This document shows, piece after piece, positions 1 to 7,658 of a stretch of DNA of 64,000 nt; the stretch's first letter is position 1; the number at the start of each line of letters is the position of its first letter. Position numbers and translations under genes: made by a program. The stretch is from DATFVA01 sp963771705 (GTDB taxonomy: Bacteria > Bacteroidota > Ignavibacteria > Ignavibacteriales > Ignavibacteriaceae): positions 774,324-838,323 of the forward strand of contig CAVYUP010000005.1 of assembly GCA_963771705.1 (NCBI GenBank), written 5' to 3'. The notes beneath the pieces were generated by a model. The model had not been told where the DNA came from, ran no database searches, and saw only the letters and a program-made list of their open reading frames with translations.

Positions 1-42
1 CTGTCCGTCTTTGATTCTTCTGATTATATCAGCTAATTCCAT
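1..42 (-). CDS. IS21-type transposase IstA, N-terminal 14 codons only
   Basis: Reading leftward from an ATG at 42-40 gives MELADIIRRIKDGQ, open to the window edge. This resembles the N-terminal helix-turn-helix start of IS21-family IstA transposases, which open with a short 'xxIxxxxxxGQSxRxIAxxLG' type sequence. A clear Shine-Dalgarno (AAGGTGA) lies about 4-7 bases upstream on the minus strand. The repeat array that follows at 137-289 fits an IS21 terminus, which supports the call. Only 14 residues are visible, so the family name rests mostly on context. Confidence 0.55.
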   Translation of the reverse strand, partial: MELADIIRRIKDGQ

Positions 43-136
43 TACTATCACCTTTTTATAGGGCACTTTCACTCCTGCTTGTAGTTTTGAGGAGTAAAAA
101 TGCGAATGATTTGAATAAGATTTACCTATTTATGGG

Positions 137-289
137 TGAGGAATAATGTGAACCTGAAACTGAGGAATCATCTGATCCTGTAACTGGGGAATAATGTGGA
201 CCCAGAACTGGGGAATCAAATGAACCTGAGATTGGGGAATGATGTGAACTTTTTAGCTATTTACCTGAGGAATAATCTGGCTGGTGACA
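137..289 (+). repeat. Six 24-bp direct repeats inside the IS end
   Basis: Units begin at 137, 161, 185, 209, 233 and 266 with the shared pattern TGRGGAATNATNTGRNCC. The first five are contiguous at exactly 24-bp spacing; the sixth follows after 9 extra bases and lies nearest the proposed terminus. A more degenerate copy may start at 88. There are no unique spacers, so this is not a CRISPR array. The likely role is a set of transposase-binding sites, as known for IS21 ends. Confidence 0.75.
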
Positions 290-386
290 GGAATACAAAA
301 TCGGTCAATACATACCACATACTAGGGAACTAAAACTTCAGCATATTGCCAGCTAATAAAATTAAAACAACAATTGATTTACTCTT

Positions 387-914
387 ATGGACCTGCAAAT
401 AAAAAATGTAAATCTATTTGAAACTTATCCCGGAACCGTTTTAGTTAATATTGACGGCGAAGGAAAGGGTGATGGGATGATTGGAAATTTGGGCAGACAG
501 TTTAAAGAGGCATACCCTGAAGCGTGGCAGGTTGTCGAATCTAATTTACCTTTCCCGCTCCCTCTGGGAAAAGTTTTTATGTTTCCAACTGAAAATTATT
601 TACCGTTTAACAACGTTATAGCTGCCTCCACGTTAAATCATCTTCAGGATCTCGGGTTAAAAGAAAGAGAGAACATTATTTACACCGCACAAAGGAATGC
701 AATCAAGGAAAGCAACAAGCATAAAGTTTCTGAATAAAATATTCCTTTAATGGCCGGCGGCTGGCGACTACCGGAATTAAATGCCTTTATGGGGGCAAGC
801 AATGCTTTTGAAAAAGAATATAATTCAGATTTTGATTTAGTTTTAACGATTTGTATTACAGACGAAGAAAAATATAATAAGATCAAAGGCTTCGCTGCAA
901 ACATGGGATGGTGA
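387..914 (+). pseudogene. Macro-domain-like protein with an internal stop
   Basis: The frame starting at ATG 387 runs 116 codons to a TAA at 735-737 and then continues, in the same frame, for a further 58 coherent codons to TGA at 912-914. The full 175-codon product reads like a macro (ADP-ribose-binding) fold. An early LVNIDGEGKGDGMIGNLGRQF matches the usual VVNAAN...GGGVAGAI loop, and a late IPLMAGGWRLPELNAF after the stop matches the second binding loop. The stop therefore removes one side of the predicted ligand pocket. A second ATG at 750 could restart the tail. Proximity to the IS end suggests a decaying accessory gene. A sequencing error at AAA/TAA is the alternative. Confidence 0.55.
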
Positions 915-1006
915 AATAAACAACCTAATATAGCCTCCGGGGTTATCTTCGCTTTCTCCGAGGGGCGATTGGGTTCGCAGAGGCTGAGGATCTTTGCGGG
1001 GAGGAA

Positions 1007-2608
1007 TTAGTATTTAAAGCTGCGGAGGATCTTGTCGACAGCTTCTCTGGTGATGCCTTCGCCGAGTTTCGCCGGCGTTTTTGGTTCTTCTCTCTTCGCG
1101 GGGGTTATTCTTTCGGGTTTGGGCTGGGCTGCCTGTTTTCCTTCGAATTTCGGATTGCCTGCTCTTGCCCTGAGTCTCTCTTCAATCTCCATCATAAAGC
1201 TGCTTTTGCCGCCGAGTTCCATCTGGGTTTTAAATGAGGACACTGACTGACCGGGGTTAACGGGACTTGTTTCAAATGCAAGCGCTTTAATATTAATTAA
1301 GTGTTTTGCTGTTATATTTTCGGATATGATTGAACCGCCGATAGTGCCTGGTCCCAGTGTCATCGAGGGGTTAAGGGCCGTAGTGTATCCGACGGCGCCT
1401 ACTGAAGCGACGGTATTTACAAGTATACGGAAGGCAGGTTTCTCGAGGGCAAATTTCATTATAACGGGTTCGTCATTAGAATGGATCGCCATTGTATGTC
1501 CTATTCCCCCGAAGTTAAGCAGATCGATGCAGCGGTGGCATCCTTCAAGCCAGCCGTCGACTGAGTAAAAAGCGAGTATAGGGGAGAGTTTCTCCATAGA
1601 AAGGGGTTCGCTTTTTCCTACTTCAAAGCATTCAGCCATCAGGACCTTAATACCTTCAGGCACCTTAAATCCAGCGTAATCAGCAATGAATTCGGCTGAT
1701 TGTCCTACTATAGCAGGATTTATCCTGAAATCCTTCTGAATCGCTTTTGCCAGTTTCTCCTTTTCCTCTTCGTTTACAAAGTATCCGCCTCTGCTTTTAA
1801 CTTCTTCAATTACTTTTTCTCTTAGCGGCAGATCAACAATCATTGCCTGCTCAGAAGAACAGAGCGTTCCGTTATCGAAAGTTGTTCCGTAGATAATATC
1901 CGCAACTGCTTTTTTATAATCAGCTGTTCTTTCTATAAAAGCCGGCACATTACCAGAACCAACACCGTAAGCCGGTTTGCCGGCGCTGTAGGCGGCCCTG
2001 ACCATTGGGGTACTGCCGGTTGCAAGTATTACGGCAATATTTTTATCGCGCATAAGAGCTTCGGTGCCTTCGATGGTGGGTTCCGACAGGCACTGGATGA
2101 GTCCCTCCGGCGCTCCCGCTGAAACGGCTGCATCTGAAAGTATTCTAAGTGCTTCCGCGGTACACTTCGCGGTACGGGGATGAGGGCTGGCGACAATGGC
2201 GTTTCTGCACTTGAGCGAGATAATCGCTTTGAACATAGCGGTGGAGGTAGGATTAGTGGAAGGCACCAGGGCGCATACAACTCCCATCGGCACGCCGATC
2301 TTTATAATTTTGCCGCCCGCTTCTATATCGACGATCCCGGCTGTCTTAAGATCTTTAATAGATTCATAAACATTCTTTGTTCCGAAGCGGTTCTTTATGA
2401 TCTTATCCTCATACTTCCCGAACCCGCTCTCATCAACAGCCATCCTGGCCAGCCTTTCGGCCGCCGCATAGCCTGCCTCCGCCATCGCTTTTACAATAGC
2501 ATCAACCTTCTGCTGGGAGAAGTGACTGAATTCAAGCTGGGCTTCCTTTGCCTTTGCTGCCAGGTGTCTTGCTTCCTGTATCGAACGGAGATCACTGTCG
2601 AATGTCAT
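1007..2608 (-). CDS. Acylating (CoA-dependent) aldehyde dehydrogenase, EutE/PduP-like
   Basis: A 533-residue aldehyde dehydrogenase superfamily protein. It would interconvert an aldehyde, CoA and NAD with acyl-CoA and NADH. The catalytic Cys is at about residue 250 in NGTLCSSEQ, the arrangement of acetylating enzymes such as EutE, PduP and the N-terminal half of AdhE. The Rossmann region precedes it (VPSTNPTSTA near 116-125, ATGSTPMV near 196-203). After the catalytic domain comes a Pro/Lys/Glu-rich linker (about 480-517) and a short amphipathic helix (GITREAVDKILRSFKY, 518-533). This layout resembles the encapsulation peptides that target cargo to bacterial microcompartments, although no shell gene is in the window. 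It lies downstream of the acyl operon but is separated from it by a terminator. Which aldehyde is used cannot be read from the sequence. Confidence 0.85.
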   Translation of the reverse strand: MTFDSDLRSIQEARHLAAKAKEAQLEFSHFSQQKVDAIVKAMAEAGYAAAERLARMAVDESGFGKYEDKIIKNRFGTKNVYESIKDLKTAGIVDIEAGGKIIKIGVPMGVVCALVPSTNPTSTAMFKAIISLKCRNAIVASPHPRTAKCTAEALRILSDAAVSAGAPEGLIQCLSEPTIEGTEALMRDKNIAVILATGSTPMVRAAYSAGKPAYGVGSGNVPAFIERTADYKKAVADIIYGTTFDNGTLCSSEQAMIVDLPLREKVIEEVKSRGGYFVNEEEKEKLAKAIQKDFRINPAIVGQSAEFIADYAGFKVPEGIKVLMAECFEVGKSEPLSMEKLSPILAFYSVDGWLEGCHRCIDLLNFGGIGHTMAIHSNDEPVIMKFALEKPAFRILVNTVASVGAVGYTTALNPSMTLGPGTIGGSIISENITAKHLINIKALAFETSPVNPGQSVSSFKTQMELGGKSSFMMEIEERLRARAGNPKFEGKQAAQPKPERITPAKREEPKTPAKLGEGITREAVDKILRSFKY

Positions 2609-2660
2609 TGAATCCTCATTATGATTGAAGCAAATATATTTAATGACGGGTAGATATTCA

Positions 2661-2736
2661 ATTTAAAATGAAAAAGGCTGTCTCAAAGGATCCCGAAATG
2701 ACACTTTGCTTCGGAATAACACTTTTGAAACAGCCC
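2661..2736 (-). terminator. Rho-independent terminator after the hydrolase gene; also a dispersed-repeat copy
   Basis: Arms GGCTGTCTCAAAG (2676-2688) and CTTTTGAAACAGCC (2722-2735) form a long imperfect stem with an inner complementarity (CCGAA against TTCGG). On the minus strand the stem is followed by TTTTTCATTTT. It sits just past the end of the hydrolase CDS and ahead of the aldehyde dehydrogenase gene, so it likely ends the acyl operon. Its inner part recurs at 11729-11755. Confidence 0.7.
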
Positions 2737-2760
2737 TAAATTTATTTTTGCTGAAGGCGT

Positions 2761-3705
2761 TTATTTCAGGAAGTCATTTACAGCATTATTAAAAACATCA
2801 GCCTTCTCAAACTGAACAAAATGTCCGCAGGAGGGGACTACAATCAGCTTTGAATCAGGAATTCGTTCGTCCGCAATTTTTCCAATATCGGCTGTGAATC
2901 CGGGATTAAGATATGGATTCGGGATCAGGTTATCATTCTCTCCAAACAGAATAAGCGTTTTCTGTTTAATTTCAGGAAGAAAATCATATACCGGCTGATC
3001 TACCATTCCCTTTACCGACTGCACTACGGTATAGCAGTAATTATCAAAATATTCCGCATCCCTCATAGCTATTCTATCTGTGATCATAAATTCTGCATCA
3101 TCCGGAAGGTTATAGAAGTTGGCTGTAAGGTTTGCCCTAATCTGCCGGACAGAGGTGTTTTTAACTCCGGCAACAGTCATTACATTCCTGAACCACTCTT
3201 TCTGGCCCTCAGTAAAAGTTTCTATTCCTGCAGGAGAAACGAGCACCAGTTTATCAACATAATCAGGATATTTCAGTGCCATCACCATTGCAATCTGGCC
3301 GCCCATTGAATGACCGGCGATTACAGCTTTCTGAAGTCCCAGCTTATCCATAAAGGATTTGATCACATCGGCATAATAATCCATTGTTCCGCTATGTATT
3401 GCTTTAGAGGACTTTCCATATCCCGGAAGATCAATAGCGATACAACGATAATTTTGCTTCAACCCTTCAACATTTTTCTCCCAGGCCGGCAGATAGCTGC
3501 CGAGACCGTGAACGAATATGATAGTCTGGTCACCCGCACCTTCATCCACATACGCCAGGGTGATATCATCTGAAAGCACCGCCTTCTTAACAGGGTAGGG
3601 ATAGTTCAGTTCATCAAATTTCATAATGCTTACATTCCCATATGGTGAACATCCTGATGCAATTAAAAGAGCTGACGCGAATAACATAATAAGTAGTCTT
3701 TTCAT
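2761..3705 (-). CDS. Exported lipoprotein of the alpha/beta hydrolase fold
   Basis: 314 residues. The N-terminus MKRLLIMLFASALLIASGC is a signal peptide with a lipobox ending at Cys19, so the protein is expected to be lipid-anchored outside the cytoplasm. The hydrolase fold shows an oxyanion HG motif (FVHGLGS), a Ser nucleophile elbow (GHSMGGQ), an acid in LFGENDNLIP and the C-terminal His in SCGHFVQFEK, a complete Ser-Asp-His triad. It is a likely esterase or lipase of unknown substrate. It is the last gene of the leftward acyl operon, 24 bases after the outer-membrane protein gene, and could release the acid that the symporter and ligase then use. Confidence 0.85.
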   Translation of the reverse strand: MKRLLIMLFASALLIASGCSPYGNVSIMKFDELNYPYPVKKAVLSDDITLAYVDEGAGDQTIIFVHGLGSYLPAWEKNVEGLKQNYRCIAIDLPGYGKSSKAIHSGTMDYYADVIKSFMDKLGLQKAVIAGHSMGGQIAMVMALKYPDYVDKLVLVSPAGIETFTEGQKEWFRNVMTVAGVKNTSVRQIRANLTANFYNLPDDAEFMITDRIAMRDAEYFDNYCYTVVQSVKGMVDQPVYDFLPEIKQKTLILFGENDNLIPNPYLNPGFTADIGKIADERIPDSKLIVVPSCGHFVQFEKADVFNNAVNDFLK

Positions 3706-3729
3706 TGTTGTCTCACATTTTTTTTATTT

Positions 3730-5280
3730 TCAGAACATCAACCATTTAAAGAGAAGGAAAAGCGTATATGGATTTTCCGGCTTTATGGTTTTATTTCCGT
3801 TCATTTTAGGACTGTCGTAAAAATCTCCCAGCCACAGATATGCTCCGTGGAGTTCGATATTCATAAAAACAGCAGGAAGGTACGCAATTTTTATATTTGC
3901 CTCAGTACCGATTGTTCTGCCGCCGTTTTCAGGTTCATATAAACTCTGCGCTGCCGCAAGTCCCACTTTAGCATAGAACTTATTGGGTATAAAAGATTTA
4001 GAGAAATTAAGTGTACCACCTATCTGTCCAAGTCCGGTATTTGAAAGATCGGCAACGGCCGCGATATAGCGATTTACAACATTGCCGTGGGGATAAAGAA
4101 TATAAGATCCGGTAGCTATGTTTAATCCGCCCGGCGATCCCCAGGTATTACCTGTAATAACGCCGTTATATTTTTCGTCTTTAAGTCCGTCTTCATCTCC
4201 GGTAGCAAAAAGAACATCAAGGGTAAAAGCATCTTCCGCTGTTTGTCCATATTTATACCCGGTCCTTAAATTTGAACCGAGGCCCAGCACATCAACAGCC
4301 TTTTTATATGAGTCTGTCTGAAATGTACTTACCGTACCGAAGTTAGCAACCGCGAACGCGTTAAAGCTAAAGCGGCCCAGCGTGAACTCAGGATTGACAT
4401 TTCCGTAAGTTCCGAGCCAGAACAGATCAGCGTGGTAGGGACGTCCGCCAAGGTTGAATTTGAAAGTACCGTTATAATCGTTAAGCAGACTTGTAAGTCC
4501 CTCTCCCAGCACCGATACCCCGCCTTCACCGTTTGCTCTGTCATAAACATACCAGAAAGAAACGCCCTGACGCCAGGCAGGAGTAATATCCTGTTCGTAG
4601 ATTGCTTCAGAGAGTGTTACGTCATCAATCTGATGAACATTATTTTCATACAGCTGGTAGAAGCCTGCTTTGAAGCGCGAATAATCGCCATCGTGCCGCA
4701 ATGAGATCCCGACTCCATCACTTCCCCAGTACATAAGGCGGTAGGCTGTGGTGGTCATTGTACCGACAGTAGTTCTATAAGGATTATAGGGAGTATCAAA
4801 AAGTCTCTGAAGTCCCAGATTTATTGCCCAGTCTTTTGCCGGGATAAGTTCAAGCTCTACATTTTGTGTCTGAATATTCACCTGGTCTGCGCTGAAAGCC
4901 GATCCGAAGTTGCCGCCCGCTCCATAAGAAGCATCACCCCAGGTCCAATCAATTTCAAAAGACGCCCGGAGTATGGCCCTATTATTCAGCAGCTTAGGCT
5001 GGTAGATAAAGAATGGTATAAGTCTCTGTTCGAAATAAGATGCACCGCCACCGGTTATTGTTGTATTGCTGCTGAACAATCTTCCGACGATCTGGCCCTT
5101 GAGAAGATCATTCTCCGCATAATAATTCTGGTTGACCATATGAGTATAGAAATAAGCCATGGCCTGGAATTCATTAACGGGATCTGAGGGAACTTTATAG
5201 TCGTCAAAATTCCATTTATTCTGAGCGGCGAGCGGCAGACTAAGTAAGAGACTAAGTAATATTAAGTAAATGATTTTCAT
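3730..5280 (-). CDS. Outer-membrane beta-barrel protein (alginate-export/porin-like)
   Basis: 516 residues from the ATG at 5280, chosen because it opens a clean signal peptide (MKIIYLILLSLLLSLPLAAQ) and follows a Shine-Dalgarno-like AAAGGTAAG. A longer reading to 5340 would add 20 unlikely residues. The body alternates aromatic and polar strands rich in Gly, Tyr and Trp, and the C-terminus ends in FLLFKWLMF with the terminal Phe typical of barrels inserted by BamA. The pattern of long strands ending in Trp/Tyr girdles recalls alginate-export-family porins, but the family name is tentative. In the operon it would provide outer-membrane passage for the substrate taken in by the downstream-encoded symporter. 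Confidence 0.7.
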   Translation of the reverse strand: MKIIYLILLSLLLSLPLAAQNKWNFDDYKVPSDPVNEFQAMAYFYTHMVNQNYYAENDLLKGQIVGRLFSSNTTITGGGASYFEQRLIPFFIYQPKLLNNRAILRASFEIDWTWGDASYGAGGNFGSAFSADQVNIQTQNVELELIPAKDWAINLGLQRLFDTPYNPYRTTVGTMTTTAYRLMYWGSDGVGISLRHDGDYSRFKAGFYQLYENNVHQIDDVTLSEAIYEQDITPAWRQGVSFWYVYDRANGEGGVSVLGEGLTSLLNDYNGTFKFNLGGRPYHADLFWLGTYGNVNPEFTLGRFSFNAFAVANFGTVSTFQTDSYKKAVDVLGLGSNLRTGYKYGQTAEDAFTLDVLFATGDEDGLKDEKYNGVITGNTWGSPGGLNIATGSYILYPHGNVVNRYIAAVADLSNTGLGQIGGTLNFSKSFIPNKFYAKVGLAAAQSLYEPENGGRTIGTEANIKIAYLPAVFMNIELHGAYLWLGDFYDSPKMNGNKTIKPENPYTLFLLFKWLMF

Positions 5281-5301
5281 CTTCTTACCTTTAAGAATAT
5301 A

Positions 5302-5331
5302 CAGAAGAGGCTGTCTACACAGCCTCTTCTG
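5302..5331 (-). other. Perfect 13-bp intergenic hairpin inside the operon
   Basis: CAGAAGAGGCTGT (5302-5314) and ACAGCCTCTTCTG (5319-5331) pair perfectly around a 4-base loop. It lies between the lipoprotein and outer-membrane-protein genes of one leftward operon and is not followed by a T run on the minus strand (TATATTCTTAAAGG comes next). It is more likely an mRNA-stabilising or processing hairpin than a strong terminator. Confidence 0.6.
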
Positions 5332-5340
5332 CTGTTTCAA

Positions 5341-6105
5341 TTATTGAATCCTGATATAATTTTGAACATTCAATGTTCCAAGAACTCCGCCATTGGTGCT
5401 TCCGAAGCCTCCATCAGGTGTAGGAGCCACGTTCTGAGTACCCGATATTAAAACAATTTCATACTGCATAAAATGAGGTGATTGAGTCCTATCAACTTCA
5501 TAGATACCTTCAGATGTTGCCACAGACGGTACAGTCTGGTCAGTAGTTATTGTAAAGATATTGCCTACAGACGACTTTGAATTTGAATAGGTTCCGGCGT
5601 AGTTAATAACCGTTGCATCACCGTTAACCTGGCGTACTGAGTAAGTTTTATCTGTATTGAAAGCAGCGTAAATAGAGTCAACGCCGCCTGAAGCCTGGAA
5701 AATTGTATTAAGAAGTGGAGCGACATTTGCGCCCGCTGACAGCCATACGCCTACGAGACCGTCTTTTGCTGTGAAATCAGCCGTCTCATCCTGGCTGAGA
5801 GCAGTGATAGCCGTACTCGCGGTTTCAAAGTCATAATCCGGTGATGAAACTGTTACTGTAAAGCTGCTGCCCGAAGCGAGATCTTCGAAAGAATACGCTC
5901 CTGAAGCGTCAGTAGTAGTTGTTTTCTGGGCATCACCTGTTAAGTTTACTGTAATGCCGTTAAGGAAGCTGCCATTGGCATCCGCAACTGTTCCGCTGAT
6001 CTTATACGTTGCAGCGGGGGGTGTTACGGTGTTGTTATCTTTGCTGCATGATACTAGCAGCAGCGAAAAGCTCATTAAGAGTGAAAGAACAAGAAGCTTT
6101 TTCAT
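5341..6105 (-). CDS. Lipoprotein with a carboxypeptidase-regulatory-like domain
   Basis: 254 residues. The signal peptide MKKLLVLSLLMSFSLLLVSC gives a lipid-anchored Cys20. Residues about 34-112 form an Ig-like repeat of the carboxypeptidase regulatory type: YKISGTVADANGSFLNGITV, then TTTTDASGAYSFEDL, the usual pattern of these domains. The remaining 140 residues are not recognised; they hold a lipocalin-like strand series (GVWLSAGA, TDKTYSVRQVNG, YAGTYSNSK) that reads like the lipocalin-type domains of Bacteroidota lipoproteins. It is encoded between the ligase and the outer-membrane channel, so it may be a surface partner of that channel. No enzyme motif is visible. Confidence 0.7.
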   Translation of the reverse strand: MKKLLVLSLLMSFSLLLVSCSKDNNTVTPPAATYKISGTVADANGSFLNGITVNLTGDAQKTTTTDASGAYSFEDLASGSSFTVTVSSPDYDFETASTAITALSQDETADFTAKDGLVGVWLSAGANVAPLLNTIFQASGGVDSIYAAFNTDKTYSVRQVNGDATVINYAGTYSNSKSSVGNIFTITTDQTVPSVATSEGIYEVDRTQSPHFMQYEIVLISGTQNVAPTPDGGFGSTNGGVLGTLNVQNYIRIQ

Positions 6106-6137
6106 ATTTTCTCCTGGTACTGTTGTTATTAGGTTAT

Positions 6138-7658
6138 TTAGTTATTTATTGAATCAGAATTAAGCTGTAACAATTTTTTTCTATCAATTTTACCAGCATC
6201 ATTTTTAGGCAGTTCATCTATAAACTGAAAATATTTGGGTATTTTATATTTGGCCAGGTTTTCCCGGCAGAATTCAAGAATTTCTTCTTTGGCAGGGTTT
6301 GAGCCTGCCTTTAAGACTATAAATGCTTTGCCGACTTCCCCCCATTTTTCGTCAGGGACACCGATTACGGCGGCCTCTTTGATATTTTCATTTGTCAGCA
6401 AAAACGATTCTATCTCGGCTGGATAAACATTTTCACCGCCGCTGATGAACATATTCTTCTTACGGTCGACCACGAAATAATAGCCATCCTGATCTTTGCG
6501 CATCATATCACCTGTATGGAACCAGCCGTCGGTTATCGACTCAGCTGTTTCCTTCTTTTTACCCCAGTAGCCCGGAGTTACCACAGGCGATTTCATCCAA
6601 AGTTCTCCAACCTGATCAACACCGGCCTCCTCTCCTTTTTCATTTACGATCTTCGCTTCGATATAAAAATTCGGAAATCCTATGGATCCTTTTTTTCTGA
6701 TCGCATCGTCCTGGTGGAGCGAAAATGTATTCGGGCCGACCTCAGTAAGACCATAACCCTGCCTGATATATACCCCTTTATCATGCCATTTATTTATCAG
6801 CGGGATAGGCATTGGGGCTCCGCCGACGATAGCATACCTTACTGAAGAAAGATCTGCTTTTTCGAACAGGGGAGAGTCGGCCATCAACTGCAGCATTGTA
6901 GGTACTCCAAAAAGGATCGTAGCTTTTTCTTTTTCCATAAGCTGAAGAATCAGGTCGGCATCAAAATGTGTAAGAAGAGTATGCGAAGCTCCATGGTGCA
7001 GGAACGGCGTGAATAAAACGTTCCAGCCTCCGGTATGGAAGAAAGGCGCAAAGCTTTGAGTATGATCGGAGGAGTTAAGATCCAGCCGGAGCCCTGTATT
7101 AACAGAATTCCAGAAAAGCATTTTATGAGTAATGATAACGCCTTTCGATAAACCTGTGGTTCCGGCCGTATAAAGGATCATTACGGGATCGTTTTCATCG
7201 TATGTTCCCGGGGTCAGATCTATGATTTCATTTTCATCTTTAAGCAGGAAGTCCGTTACTTCCGAAAGTTGTATCTTTTTTGTTTCCTTCGGGAATTCAA
7301 GTTTATCCGAAGCTGATTTGAATTCATTATCGTAATAAAACAATAAAGGTTCAGCATCGGCAATAAGTGTGTTAATTTCTCTGGGGGTAAGACGGAAATT
7401 AAGAGGGACCAATATTGCACCGGTTTTTACACAAGCGCTGAAAAGGAGTACATGCTCTGAGCTGTTTTTAGAGTAGACGGCAATCCGGTCTCCTTTTTTA
7501 ATCTTATATTTTTCTATCAGGAATTCTGAGAAAGACTGCGCCCTGCTATTGAAGTCTTTATACGTCCAGCTTAGATCTCTGTTATGTTCCCTTATGAACA
7601 AACGGCCGGGTGTATAAACAGCCCATTTTGCAAGCCAGTCGCCCTGGAAATTATGCAT
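6138..7658 (-). CDS. AMP-forming acyl-CoA synthetase/ligase
   Basis: 506 residues of the ANL superfamily. It would activate a carboxylic acid with ATP to acyl-AMP and transfer it to CoA. Visible motifs in order: the P-loop-like ILYTAGTTGLSKGVIITH, the GYGLTEVGPN motif, GELWMKSPVVTPGYWG, WFHTGDM (adenylate-binding Asp), the hinge DRKKNMFISGGENVYPAEIE and the catalytic Lys in PKNDAGKIDRKKL. Length and motif set fit medium- or long-chain acyl-CoA synthetases. The start overlaps the stop of the symporter gene by 8 bases, indicating translational coupling of uptake and activation. Substrate chain length cannot be told from the sequence. Confidence 0.9.
   Translation of the reverse strand: MHNFQGDWLAKWAVYTPGRLFIREHNRDLSWTYKDFNSRAQSFSEFLIEKYKIKKGDRIAVYSKNSSEHVLLFSACVKTGAILVPLNFRLTPREINTLIADAEPLLFYYDNEFKSASDKLEFPKETKKIQLSEVTDFLLKDENEIIDLTPGTYDENDPVMILYTAGTTGLSKGVIITHKMLFWNSVNTGLRLDLNSSDHTQSFAPFFHTGGWNVLFTPFLHHGASHTLLTHFDADLILQLMEKEKATILFGVPTMLQLMADSPLFEKADLSSVRYAIVGGAPMPIPLINKWHDKGVYIRQGYGLTEVGPNTFSLHQDDAIRKKGSIGFPNFYIEAKIVNEKGEEAGVDQVGELWMKSPVVTPGYWGKKKETAESITDGWFHTGDMMRKDQDGYYFVVDRKKNMFISGGENVYPAEIESFLLTNENIKEAAVIGVPDEKWGEVGKAFIVLKAGSNPAKEEILEFCRENLAKYKIPKYFQFIDELPKNDAGKIDRKKLLQLNSDSINN

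Larger units (their letters stand above)
1..289 (-). mobile_element. Terminal part of an IS21-family-like insertion element
   Basis: The stretch joins the start of an istA-like gene with multiple direct repeats placed between the gene and the element end. IS21-family elements carry several repeated transposase-binding sites inside their ends and terminate in 5'-TG...CA-3'. Read inward on the minus strand from 289, the sequence is TGTCACCAGCCAGATTATTC, a plausible TG-type terminus, so the right border on the plus strand is placed at the CA of 288-289. The element body lies left of the window. The exact border and the target duplication cannot be confirmed without the other end. Confidence 0.55.

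Noticed and set aside
137..256. Regular 24-bp repeats as a CRISPR array
   Set aside because: The units are contiguous without unique spacers, vary at several positions and lie in an IS end.
680..904. A leftward 74-residue frame antisense to the macro-like gene
   Set aside because: It is a shadow of the broken rightward frame; the rightward frame shows the conserved loops.
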